A stretch of 64,000 bases of DNA from Branchiostoma floridae (lineage: Eukaryota > Chordata > Leptocardii > Amphioxiformes > Branchiostomatidae). Both the position numbers and the translations under genes were made by a program. The notes beneath the pieces were generated by a model. That model saw only the letters and a program-made list of their open reading frames with translations. It was not told the origin of the DNA and did no database searches. Location: assembly GCF_000003815.2 (NCBI RefSeq), contig NC_049986.1, positions 10,154,369 through 10,218,368 of the forward strand, written 5' to 3'. Of this stretch, positions 33,530 to 44,455 are shown in pieces (the first letter of the stretch is position 1; each line of letters begins with the position of its first letter).

Positions 33530-33750
33530 GTTAAATTTCGCTGTTCGTGCAGCAGAAATGCTATAAAGCTAGACTATAACATTCACAGGGCACACCTGCT
33601 CCACAGGGCTTATCTGGTGTTACTGTGGTTAGATCTAAAAGCTTTGGAAGGGATAGGATTGCATTAACGTCGATTTGAAACCTTAAACACATTACCTGTT
33701 TGATGCCTAGGAGCAAAACATCTCCTTAGGGATTTTGGGTAATTTCCGTT
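33530..33750 (-). repeat. dispersed repeat R1, copy
   Basis: Shares ATTACCTGTTTGATGCCTAG, GCAAAACATCTCC and GATCTAAAAGCTTTGGAAGG with the other R1 copies. Confidence 0.55.
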
Positions 33751-33803
33751 TAGAATCGCTTTTAATGTTTCATATTTGAAGATGATTTTTTTGGCAAGAG
33801 AGT

Positions 33804-33955
33804 GTGTGAGTGAGTGAGTGAGTGAGTGAGTGAGGAGTGAGTGAGTGAGTGAGTGAGTGAGTGAGTGAGTGAGTGAGTGAGTGAGTGAGTGAGTGAGTGA
33901 GTGAGTGAGTGAGTGAGTGAGTGAGAGAGAGAGAGTGAGTGAGTGAATGAGCGAA
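33804..33955 (+). repeat. (GTGA)n microsatellite
   Basis: About 35 GTGA units with few interruptions, turning to GAGA near the right end. Confidence 0.95.
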
Positions 33956-34014
33956 TGAGTAAACAATGGTCATTTTCCTCAGGTATATACCACTGGCATT
34001 AACGACCCTGTCTG

Positions 34015-35519
34015 CTAAACGCGTGTAGCCGTCAATGGTGTTCGAGAGGTTCGCGCAGGTCCTTTAGCAACAGGTCTGTGAGGTGGGGTCACAATATGTC
34101 GTCTGCAGCGAACCATGGACCTGAACGCTTGCCGAAACTCTTTTAGTGTCCAAGTGTAAATGATGGGATTGACTGCGGTGTTCCAGCAATACATCGCGTC
34201 AATGATTAAGAAAACTAATTCAGGAGTTGAGACACCGTGAGGATCCACTTGCATGACGACAATGGTTGGAGAGGTTAGGGTGAACAGAGTGAAGAAGATG
34301 TAGAACATGTGTTTTGTACGCTTCACTGCCTGCAGGGACACTTGCTGGTGGCTGTGGCCGAGATGCTGGCCGACGGCCATGGCACCTTTTTGCACGTGCA
34401 GGTAGATTCGGGCGTAGAACACATATATCACCAGCAACGTGGTCCAGTGCAGTGAAGCCAGGACATTTTTGAAAAACAATAAACTGTTGGGTTCATTAGA
34501 CATCTGGCATATCTCCACATTCGCGTCCCACCCCAAACTACCGTATACGCCTAAGATAGGCGGCAACATGACCAGAGTACCGATCACTCATGCCCCGACC
34601 ACCCAGCCTTGACAGGACCAAACCAGCGGATGTATGTGGCAAGGGATAGCACAACGTGCACATAACGGTTAAAGGCAGTGATGGCACAAGATAACGATGA
34701 TTGAGTCATGCTAAACAGACTCAGAAAGCCTTTGAAAGCACAGCAGGATTGTCCGCAGTTCGGCAGACCGGTGACCATGGACGAGATTGTCAGTGGAATG
34801 ATGACGGCAGACGTTACCAGGTCCCAGAAGCTGGTTTTCAGGATGAAGACGTTATCAGTGGTGCGCACCTGTTAGGAAAAAATGTAGTCATAATCGATTA
34901 CAGCTTCACTCAACAAACTGTCAGATGTATCTCGATAAAATGCTTAAGCTTTCATCTGTCTGAACAATTATGTTCGCTTTTGGACAGTCGATGACAATGT
35001 GGTACCGCACTCGGTTGATAACGTATTGTGACAGTGTCACATGCTGAGAGAACAGAAGCTTGATAAGGTTTAGGTAGTTCCATAGCCTTCCTGAAGCCGT
35101 GGGGGCAATGGTCTGTTGTTACCCACTGTGAATGGGGCATGATATTGGGCCCAACCCTCTCCTTCCACCACACATTATCTCCCCAATGTTCATACCAGGG
35201 TGGAATGGGGAAAGTTGTGTATGTAAAGTGTCTTTCCGAAGGGCAGTTCTAAGATGAATAGTAGTATGACAGGATTCGAACCCATGACCTCTTGGGTCCG
35301 GGCCAAACACTCGTTATGACACACGTCCCTATTGTGAGTATGGATTTGCATGTACCTTCTTGTAGAGGTAGAAGGCCAGGATGACAGCAGCGTTGCCGAC
35401 GGTTCCGACCAGGCTAGAGATGCCGAATATCCCGACGAACACCACGGTTTGCACCAACGATGCCCCTTGTGCAATGTCTGGGAATGGCGTCACAACCGAC
35501 TCGTTCGTCAACATCCATT
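34015..35519 (-). pseudogene. Receptor A3: A-type GPCR pseudogene
   Basis: The TM1 exon (35356-35519) and the TM2-TM7 exon (34015-34868) have proper splice sites and are similar to A4. In TM4, near 34595-34612, seven bases present in A2 and A4 are missing. Slightly downstream the conserved Trp codon is TGA, so two independent lesions break the frame. The frame then resumes and keeps ICL3, TM6, TM7 with NPIIY, and a short tail. No ectodomain exon or signal exon is visible between 35520 and 37982. The intron between the two exons contains a SINE (about 35140-35330). A sequencing error could explain one lesion but hardly both plus the missing exons. Confidence 0.88.
35140..35335 (-). mobile_element. 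tRNA-derived SINE in A3 intron
   Basis: Minus strand carries B-box GGTTCGAATCC with an anticodon-arm-like AGAGGTCATGG before it, and the SINE body CACTTTACATACACAACTTT. Related to the SINE part at 37490-37690. Confidence 0.65.
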
Positions 35520-37379
35520 CTGGAAAAAATGTACTACATTTTACTCGAACTCATGAAGTAGTGTTTGTAAGTCATTGATCATAAATGGATTGATGAGTCT
35601 TTGGTAGGGAGAGGATAGTGGCAGAGGGGAGAAGAGATAAATAGGAGAAAGGAGTGGAAGAAAGAGGGTATCGAGTATTTGCTCTCGATCAAATGTTGTC
35701 CTTTCTAGCTTCTTTACGAATAAAGTATATTACTTCCGAACGTTTGATATGCATGTGACTGAAAACAAAGGTTGAGCACATCGCGGTAGTCAGTATATGT
35801 CAGGTATGTAAAAATCATGTTAGAATAGTTCTTCTGGCTTTTGATATTACATGTATAGCTTATTGTTGATTTGTTCTGTCTGTTCATTTTAGTACCACCG
35901 AAGAAGAGCGTAACGTTGTTAAGCGGATGCTGTAGACTGAGATTGATTTGTCTATAAATATGGATGTTTAACCTTCATAAAGATATCAAGTCCAAGTTCA
36001 AGTTCAAGTTTGGAAATTCACTATAGAGGCTACGTCACAGAGTGCAAGGACTGTGTGCGTAGTGACAACATTTAAGGATCCTGTGTAATGCATCTATTCT
36101 GCAATTATTGGTATAGATAGATCACGGTACAGCCATATACCGTCCGAAACTGAGCAAATAATCATTCAGGTTAACATTTCAATTCCGGTGAACATTTCAC
36201 TATGTTAATGTTGTTAAGTAATGTTATTGATTGATGTTAAACGTGTAATTTATTGTATTATAATAAGTAGATGATAAGTGTCAGCATGACAACGTTTCGT
36301 AAATAGTAGTTGTACTATGGAAATCTCCAGAAAGAGTAGTGGTTTTATGCCAACACTAATGGCGATTCCTTAATAAACAAACAAACAGACAAACATTACA
36401 TACTAATTCATTCAAAGATGTTATAATAATAATGTCCACTGCAAGGATAAGCAGGTCGCAGATGTAAAAAAAAATCTACAGGCGAAAGAAGACTGTGCTT
36501 CAAACGATCTTTATTGTGCAAAACTGTATACTTTAGTATCTATTCATTTACCATATTATGATATCATCATATTATCATATCTATTTATTTATTGTATCAT
36601 CATATAATATCACTCAGTTCCGTTAGGGACCATATTCTTAAGAAATAGATGATAATTGTATCACGTTTACCATTGTTACTTGAAGCATTACGTTATAACA
36701 TACTCTTTTACGTTTGGGACCGCATTGTAAACAACGCTGTCAATGTATATTTGTAGGTACATCCCGTTAAGAACCGCATCTGTATACAGCGACACCTATA
36801 CTAATGTGCAATGTGACCCAATCAATGCGCTGAGGTAGATATTATAGGACGATATGTGGTATATATAAAGATATTGCATGCACACTGATGTAAACAAAAC
36901 GTGATATTATCTACCTCATCCCGTTACATTACATTTGTGGTATTCATTCATGTCAACTTCATAATCACATAATCATAACTGTGTACTCTACCAGTCCACC
37001 AAAAATGTAAATCTGTACATACCATACGACAGATATATGTCTTAACTACATCGCTTTTACAATCAATTTCACTTTATTTGTTTTATCAGAGCAAACACTC
37101 AGGTCAGTTACCTGTTTCTAAGGCATGCTTAGTAAACAATAAATAGCATCCTACAGCGTCAAACAAACAACAACATTACAATATCAAAACACACCAAGCA
37201 ACTACACAATATATGTCTCACCTTCTGATTGGTTTTTGGTTATCGGGTGGGCCGACTACTCTCTCTTCGCAGCCAGGGGCTGAATTGCGAGGAGCTTACA
37301 ATAGGCGGGGCTTGATCGCAAGGGTCTGTAGCGAGCTGCCACTCAAGTGACCTCAATACGACAGTAATTGCCCCAGGTG
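35520..37379. other. spacer between A3 and A4
   Basis: No gene. The block 36475-36800 is an inverted relative of 32055-32320 (for example CTTCAAACGATCTTTATTGT). Confidence 0.5.
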
Positions 37380-37690
37380 CAGCCATGGTACTGCAGGTTT
37401 TGAACCACTCACACCGGGAAGGACCCCTACTCTTTTAGATAAGTGTGGTGGGATCTTTAATGTGGCTGTCCTCAAACACGGAACCTCCATTTAACGTCCT
37501 ATCCGGAGACGGCCCTAACCGAAGCTAGGTACTGATTTTCACCTGAGTGAAGTGAGGAAAGTCGTGTACAGTGACTTTCCCAAGGGCACAAGATCGGTGA
37601 CACATCAGCGTTTTCGAAACCGTTACCTCTGGGGTCTGGGTCAAACACCTTACCGATTGTGCCACACCTTACCTATTTTACTATAATCAC
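37380..37690 (-). mobile_element. SINE / R1 composite
   Basis: Contains R1 words (GCAGGTTTTGAACCACTCAC) joined to a SINE tail (GACTTTCCCAAGGGCAC) and a degenerate tRNA-like end (GAAACCGTTACCTC). Confidence 0.5.
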
Positions 37691-37982
37691 TTTTAATGTC
37701 GGAATCAGACCCCCAAATAATGATAACGACACATTTCCTATTCTAACGTAGTTCTTGTATCTACTTTTATCTGCTACGAAATTAGACGCAGCGCTCGCTC
37801 AGTTCCAATCGAGAAATCTGTTGTTTTCTAGTTAGTTTGGAGACCATGTTATTCATCTATGTGTTTGTTTGAATGTCCTGGAGGAACCTAATTGTTAGTG
37901 TATGGCCCTTGAACTTTTTTCACGGCCCTCTTTAAACCGTATTTTTTTCCTAGGCCCTCCCGCCACAAAATCGTATAGCCCC

Positions 37983-39766
37983 TTAGATATCTACCACGGG
38001 GATAGTCGGTTCTGCTGGGACAACATGGCTAGATAAGGTAAATCGAGAAACAACACCTGGTAATTGAGATGTTCTCGGAGCAGTACAAGTAGGTTGGACA
38101 ATAAGAGGGTTAGATGGGACAAGCTGCCGTCTGCAGCGAACCATGGACTTGAACCCTTGCTGAAACTCTTTCAGGGTCCAGGTGTAAATGATAGGATTGA
38201 CTGCTGTGTTCAAGTAGAACACTGCAATGACAGGATAGAAAATTGCTTTGTGAATTGAGTTGCCGTAGAAATCGATATACATGGTTATGATGCCCGGACA
38301 GGTCAGCGTGAGGAAAGTGAAGAAGATGTAGAACATGTGTTTTGTACGCTTCACCGCCTGCAGGGACACTTGCTGGGGGCTGTGGCCGAGATGCTGGCCG
38401 ATGGCCATGGTACTCTTCCGCACGTGCAGGTAGATTCGGGCGTAGAACAAACACACCGCTAACACTACCACCCAGTACACGGACGCAAGGACGTCTCTGT
38501 AAAACAACACGCTTGTTGTGTCTGCAGAAGACAACTGACACACTGCCGAATACGCGTCCCACCCCAAACTGCCGTACACTTCCGAGATAGCGGGCACCAT
38601 TACCAAAGTGCTAACCATCCACGACCCAACCACCCAGAAAAATGCCTTGACAGGACCAAAGAAGCGCTTGTAAGTGGCTAGTGAGAGCACAATATGCACA
38701 TACCGGTTAAAGGCAATGAGAGCACAAGATAACATTGATTGCACTACACTTTTGAGGTTCAGAAAGCCTATGAAGGCACAGCAGGCTTCCCCACAATTCG
38801 GTAGACCGGTGACCATGGACGAGATCGTCAGTGGAATGATGACGGCAGACGTTACCAGGTCCCAGAAGCTGGTGTTCAGGATAAAGGTGTTGGCAGTGGT
38901 GCGAACCTGTTGGACAAACAGTAAGGATGAGTTTGTGTAGCCATTGAACTGGACTCGGTCATAGAGTTTTGCTAGCCTACTTCTGTTACGGTCGCGGTCC
39001 CTTGTGACCAAAGGGGATCTTCCGGGTAGTTGACGGGCTGTCTTCCTGTACTTTTCGACGTGACCCCTACGTCACCCAGTAGGACACCCTACGTGTGTGC
39101 AGGTGTGACTGTCATCCTTATGCATGGCTTCATTTTGAAAAGGCGTTAACAATGGATAGGCTTCTTGATAAATGAAAGTACAAGACCTACGACAAAATTA
39201 TTTCTTTATCGTTGTATCTCAAAGGATGTTAAGCTTAAGTTCTCTCTTAAAGTTGTACCTTCTTGTAGAGGCAGAATGCCAGGATGACAGCAGCGTTGCC
39301 GACAGTCCCCACCAAGGCAGAAATGACCAACAGTACAATGAACAGCAGGTCTTCCCACGGAGCCACTTCGTCAATTTCGGGAGGTGGCGTCAGTAGACTA
39401 CTGTTTGCTGAAAAAATAGTACGTTTTAATTCTCTACGTATGCATTCCAAAACAAGACGTCTGTTGAAAATACCTTTGATTCACATTTCCATATCCACTC
39501 ACATAATTCCAATTTTTAGGAAAAACCAAAAAAACATACTTTAAAAGATTTAAAAAAACATATAAACATACCTGTTTTCGTGTCGTTAGAGAGACATGCG
39601 TCTTTGAAGAAGTCCTTGGCGAAACCTGCATCGGTGAAGAACCCGGTGTCATTGAACATCCGCTCATCGTTGGCACCTGTCTTGTTGGTCCGGGTGGTGT
39701 TGCAAAGTGAGTAGACTTCATGTTCAGTCTGTGTTCCCAACGAAAGAGCTCGGCCAAGTATCACAG
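37983..39766 (-). CDS. Receptor A4: class-A orphan GPCR (exons 2-4)
   Basis: Minus-strand exons 39572-39766 (ectodomain), 39259-39407 (TM1, 149 bp as in A2) and 37983-38906 (TM2-TM7 and tail) join in phases 1 and 0. The mature part starts AVILGRALSLGTQTEHEVYS. NRY replaces DRY, NPIIY is kept, and the protein ends PVVDI where A1 and A2 have PVVDT. The segment from TM4 to TM5 (SEVYGSLGWDAYSAVCQLSS) is identical to A2, while TM6-TM7 and the tail differ. The signal-peptide exon must lie upstream; none is seen up to 43232. The nearest candidate is 47086-47140, which would make receptor B2 nested in the first intron. All seven TMs are intact. Confidence 0.9.
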
Positions 39767-40390
39767 CTGAAATGTTTAACAAAATGTCATTTAGGTATAC
39801 AAGAATTGTTCTTTTCAATTTTCATTAAAACGTATGTTACAATTTCTTTCAATTCCATCGAAAAAATAATTGAAGACTGCCATTTGAGTTCCCCATGGCC
39901 TCAGTTCGCACCTAACTGTTTGGTGGGCACTCATTATGTTTCCCTGCAGGAAATATATTGCTTTTGTTGGCCATGGTGCATTCTTCCTTTTCTTTTGTTG
40001 CCTTGATTTGAACACTTCTTTCAAATGGCATAAGCCAAGAACGAAAAAATGAGAAAGAATTTATATCTCCTTGACGGTGAATTATAGGAATTCCATACGG
40101 GATATATTGCATTATCTCTAACATGTCACCTTTCCAGTTACAAAGTTCTCCATCGGAAAAATCTGTTCTACCAAGACCTAAATTTTTTCATAAATTTAAA
40201 AAATGGCAACACTATGTTTCGGCATTCAGTATCTGTACCTATATGGCCAGACTGAGTAATAACCGCTCTTCGGCGTAACACATCATCTTCGCAGGGGCGC
40301 GGCAGCAGCTGGTTATATTACGTTGAAAGACCTGACACACCTAACCTTTGACCTGTCAAAACTAACCTTTACACCTCTAGCTAATTGTAA
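39767..40390. other. upstream flank of A4
   Basis: No signal-peptide exon or promoter found. Short open frames have no support. Confidence 0.4.
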
Positions 40391-41284
40391 GCGCTGCTAT
40401 TTAGACGGGGGGGGGGGTGCTTTTGAGGCCTGCGCCAACTTTCGTGTCGCATAACGCCAGACCGGCTTACACCAAAGCTACTAAATTTGGTGCGTTTTCC
40501 TGAAATCTAGTTGATAATAACTTAGTTATAACCTATTTGATAATAAATTTTCCGAAAATTTTCCTAATTTTTCGTGTTGCCATGGCAACCGTTTGTCGAC
40601 TCTGCAGGCATTTTTCACGAAAATCGCTAAGTTCGGTTCGGTTCTAACATGTATTTTTCATATTCATTTGCTATATTACTGCTATTTGCGTACATAAACA
40701 AAATCTTATGTTATCTAGAATATCTTTCATAATCAAATATGAATAAATTGTATCATTAGCCAAAATCCAAGATGGCTCACCATACGACTAGATCAAGACT
40801 AACTTGCTTATAATCACTTAGAATTTGTAATTACCTGTTATTTTTTACTAAAAAAACTTTAAATAAACGTTTTTTAGTCCATTTCCATTATCATTTGCGA
40901 TTATTTGCGGAAAAAATGTGTTGATGAAATTCAAGGTTTTGGATTCAAGATGGCGGAGCCCAACTGCTATCTTAGATATGCATGGCGTTATGATATGACG
41001 TCATCGATGTTGCAATTGGCAACACAAATCGTAACAAAACAATATCATTGTGACACCTGCACCTGCATTTTCTCTGGAAATACCCTGTATTTCCATGGCT
41101 CCAGCCAGTACAGAATCAAATTGATAACGTCACAATTACATTAATTCACGTCACTTTAGAAATTTTGCCTGGTCATGTCATGAGTCATTAGCGAGTAATG
41201 AGAGTTAGAATGGGCGGACCTCAAAAGCACCCCCCCCCCCCCCCCTCGTCTCGAATTGACCAAAGAAGCCCGATCTGAATAGGG
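40391..41284. mobile_element. piggyBac-like MITE (copy 2)
   Basis: Right end CTGAATAGGG then TTAA (41285-41288); left end degenerate (CTATTTAGACGGG). Subterminal G-run and C-run. Shares the GTTGCCATGGCAAC palindrome (40576-40589) and much of the interior with 12706-13340, plus about 250 extra bases. Confidence 0.75.
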
Positions 41285-41488
41285 TTAAAGCTATCTAATG
41301 AAGACAATCCTATTGTACTTTGGGGCAACCAGTTCCACCGCGTTAATACACACTTGAAAAGGCATAAGTACATCATGCATATAATAAGATAAGACACAAA
41401 GCCATAGTTCTGTGGGACTATCACTTGTATTGAAAGACAAAGAACTTCACATGATTGTTAACAATTGTACACCAAAGTGCAATACAAT

Positions 41489-41545
<57 letters not shown>

Positions 41546-42160
41546 TACACACATACATATATATATCGCCAAACAAACTTACTTTTCTGATTTTGATGGA
41601 ACCACCCTCACGTATATATAATTAGCATACCATACAAAGATACAGATAAATTGTAACCGTTTCTCCTTTCATATTTATCAAAGGACAAAGTATGTACATT
41701 TTGGCCAATATATCGAACGTCAAATACACATTTTGCAGTACAGGTACGGGCGCAGAAACATAGAATATATTTCAAAGAACTAACACATTATATAAAACAT
41801 CCATGAGATTGTCAAAACATTTCTTTATATTGTTTTGGTCTCACCACTGACACAATATTAAATAATCATTTAACAACATTTATACACAATGAATAAAAAC
41901 TATGAATTACAAAAGCATTAATACTGGTACTTCCTATCCATCTTTTATACTTCCATACTCTTACTTGTTCGCCTAGTAACATACATTTACATGTAACATC
42001 ATGTACACAAAACTAAATATAACAATGATAGAATATATATTTGCACTGGCATTTTTCTTACTATTTTAAATATTACGATATACTTCCTCTTTCATCTAGT
42101 CACATGCATCACATATGCAACATTGTTTACATAATTAATTACAACCACTGTAGAACAGCA
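41285..42160. other. spacer with (TA)n at about 41490-41545
   Basis: A dinucleotide repeat followed by ATACACACATACATATATAT. Otherwise AT-rich with no gene. Confidence 0.5.
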
Positions 42161-42169
42161 TAGACTTGC

Positions 42170-42995
42170 CAATGACGATTTTTTGGCTCATGATTATTCA
42201 CTTTGAGACCCTGGACACTGCTAGGCACAGACCTGCTTTTGTTTTTCCAGCAGCATTTTTTCTTGTGTTCGTTTCCTTTTTCCTTTCTGTGTAAATCTTC
42301 TGCTGTCTCATGATTGTTTACTCCAAAACCCTGGACACAGTTTCGTACAAACCTGCTTTTTTTTAGTCCATCAGTGTTTTGCTTTTGTCTCCTTTCCGTG
42401 TAAATCACTCTATTGTCTCATGACCGAGACCCTGGAGACAGTTATGCACAGACCTGATTTTGTTTTAGTCCATTATGCTTTTGTCTTTTCTTTTTTTCAC
42501 TTCTGAGTAAATCATTCTATTGGCTCATGTTTGTTCACTTCGAGACCCTGCGCTGGACATAGCTACATACAGACCTGCTTTTGTTTTTTCTTGGAGAATT
42601 TTTACTCTTGTCTTTCCCTTTCTGTGTAAATCATTCTTTTGGCTCATGATTTTGTTTACTCAGAGACCCTGGGCACAGTTACGTACAGAACTGCTTTTGT
42701 TTAGTCCATAGACATATATGATCTTGTCTTTTCCTTTCTGTGCAAATCATTCTATTGGCCCATAATTGTTCACTTCGAGACCATTACACACAGACCAGCC
42801 TTTGTTTAGTCAACCAGCATTTTTGCTTTTGTCTTTTTCCCTTTCTATTTAAATCTCTCTATTGGTTCATTATTGTTTACTTAGAGACCCCGGACACAGT
42901 TACGAACAAACCTGAATTTGCTTTAACCATCAGCATGTTTGTTTTTTTCTTTCTGTGTAAATCTTTATATTGGTTAGTCAATGTCCACTATGGTT
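42170..42995 (-). repeat. minisatellite of about 110-125 bp units, roughly seven copies
   Basis: Core words GAGACCCTGGACACAG, ACAGACCTGCTTTTG, TTTCTGTGTAAATC and TATTGGCTCATG recur in the same order. Units are diverged. Lies just downstream of B2. Confidence 0.8.
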
Positions 42996-43029
42996 TTGAA
43001 TCTTACTCTTTGAGTCTGCTTTTAAATTT

Positions 43030-43232
43030 GTTCCTGACACTCCCTGACTTTTGCTTTGCCCTCCAATTTGCAGTTCATCTGGCATATTTTGTTCACTTCT
43101 ACCACACCATGGAATGAACCACACTCTAATTTTTCTGACGTTTGAAGCGTTTTGTACTGCAGGCTGTTGGACCTGCGGATTTTCTCTGACGTTATTTTCT
43201 CTGACGTTTGAAGTGTTGTGCAGTACAGGGTG
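43030..43232 (-). pseudogene. untranslated continuation of B2 repeat tail
   Basis: Past the B2 stop, the same frame continues on the minus strand with tail repeats (SNVRENNVRENPQVQQP) and then NMPDEL, which matches NMPEEQ at the end of the B1 tail. The stop at 43233-43235 therefore sits inside an older, longer tail. Confidence 0.75.
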
Positions 43233-44366
43233 TTAGACTTGCGGGTTTTCTCTGACGATAATTTTTCTTACGTTTAAAGTGTTTTGTAGTGCAGGCTGTA
43301 CGTTCTGTGGGTTTACACGGTTTCCCCTAAACACTGTGACAAGTACCCGATGGATATCTGTCATATTTTGCCAGAGTCCATCTCTCAACTCCGGTGTGCG
43401 CAAAGTGCTCGTAATCGGGTTGATTGCTGAGTTCAAAGTCATCAGCAGGAGTACGTAGACTCCTCGAGGCCCAGTTGATGGAGGGCACATTTGTTTGCAT
43501 ATCGGTATGAACAGAATAGAGATGAGCCAAAAGACAAAAGCCACGACTACATGTATCAGGACAGTCCTAGACTTTTCTACGCTTTTTTGGAACTTTCTTT
43601 CAGCCTCAGCTTGTGTGGGATTATTGTGTTGTCCTTCTGGCTGCCCAAGCCTGTTCTTTTGTCGTTTTTTAATAGCTATGAAAACGCTGGTATTTGTAAA
43701 CACCATTATAATAGCTGGGAGTAGGACCATAGTGATTGACAGACCAACAAATGAGTCGTTGTAGTAGCCAGAGCAGTTTGGTGAGGGCATGTCCAGACAG
43801 TTCCATCCCATACTTGGTGTGAAAACCACCAAGGACACAATCAGCCAGGACGAGACAATGGCTATACCTGCATCACGTTTAGCCGTGTCGAGATGGATGC
43901 GGAAGAATATAGGGTGCCTAACGGCAACATAGGAATTCAGAGAGAATAGAGCTAGAGCTGTAGCAGACATAACCTGGCTACAAAATATGACATTTGTACT
44001 ATACAATCTACTGTACAGACTGTACTCTACATCAGCATAATACAGTTGTCCAATACCAGACATAAGATCTGACATGGCCAGATTTGCCATATAAAAGTAG
44101 ACCGGTTTGCGGAGTGTCCGAGTTCGGATGATTGTCAAGATCACAGCAGCATTACTTATGATTATGAAAATACCGACTAGCCCAAATACAATAGCTGTGA
44201 TAGGTCCCAACTTTGTAAAGTCCTTGTACATGGAACAGGCTTGGCGGGCTTGGTCGTAGGATGCGGTCTTGTTGAGCATGTACCCCAAGACACATTGGAG
44301 CTGCTTGTCGAAGATGTCAGCTGATGCCATGGGAAGCGATGGAAGGACGGAGCTGTTGTTAAACAT
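43233..44366 (-). CDS. Receptor B2: EDG/cannabinoid-like (MECA) class-A GPCR
   Basis: Intact single exon of 377 aa, very similar to B1. TM2 has YFYMANLAMSD, TM4 ends in GWNC, the DRY site reads NSY and NPxxY reads NPITS. ICL3 is about 20 residues shorter than in B1. The tail has only part of one NVRENPQV repeat before TAA; in B1 units the corresponding codon is CAA. The ATG context and upstream 80 bases match B1. It lies between A4 and the orphan 47-kb signal exon. The ligand is unknown; family membership predicts a lipid or related amphiphilic ligand, which is inference only. Confidence 0.93.
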   Translation of the reverse strand: MFNNSSVLPSLPMASADIFDKQLQCVLGYMLNKTASYDQARQACSMYKDFTKLGPITAIVFGLVGIFIIISNAAVILTIIRTRTLRKPVYFYMANLAMSDLMSGIGQLYYADVEYSLYSRLYSTNVIFCSQVMSATALALFSLNSYVAVRHPIFFRIHLDTAKRDAGIAIVSSWLIVSLVVFTPSMGWNCLDMPSPNCSGYYNDSFVGLSITMVLLPAIIMVFTNTSVFIAIKKRQKNRLGQPEGQHNNPTQAEAERKFQKSVEKSRTVLIHVVVAFVFWLISILFIPICKQMCPPSTGPRGVYVLLLMTLNSAINPITSTLRTPELRDGLWQNMTDIHRVLVTVFRGNRVNPQNVQPALQNTLNVRKIIVRENPQV

Positions 44367-44455
44367 GGCGGTACGCAGAGGTAGACTTCAATGTGAGGTT
44401 GCAGAGAAGCAGACGTTTGTGATACTGTCTGTAGCCTAGGGTGTGGAAGATAAGG
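44367..44455 (-). promoter_or_regulatory. 5' UTR-proximal region of B2
   Basis: CTACAGACAGTATCACAAAC and CGTCTGCTTCTCTGCAA before the ATG match the B1 upstream sequence, so this segment is conserved across the duplication. Confidence 0.55.

Noticed and set aside
33664-33973. Ser/His/Leu/Thr repeat protein at the (GTGA)n tract
   Set aside because: Simple-repeat translation with no gene context.
35270-35320. tRNA gene suggested by a perfect B-box
   Set aside because: The acceptor stem does not close and the sequence continues into a SINE body, so it is a retroposon head.
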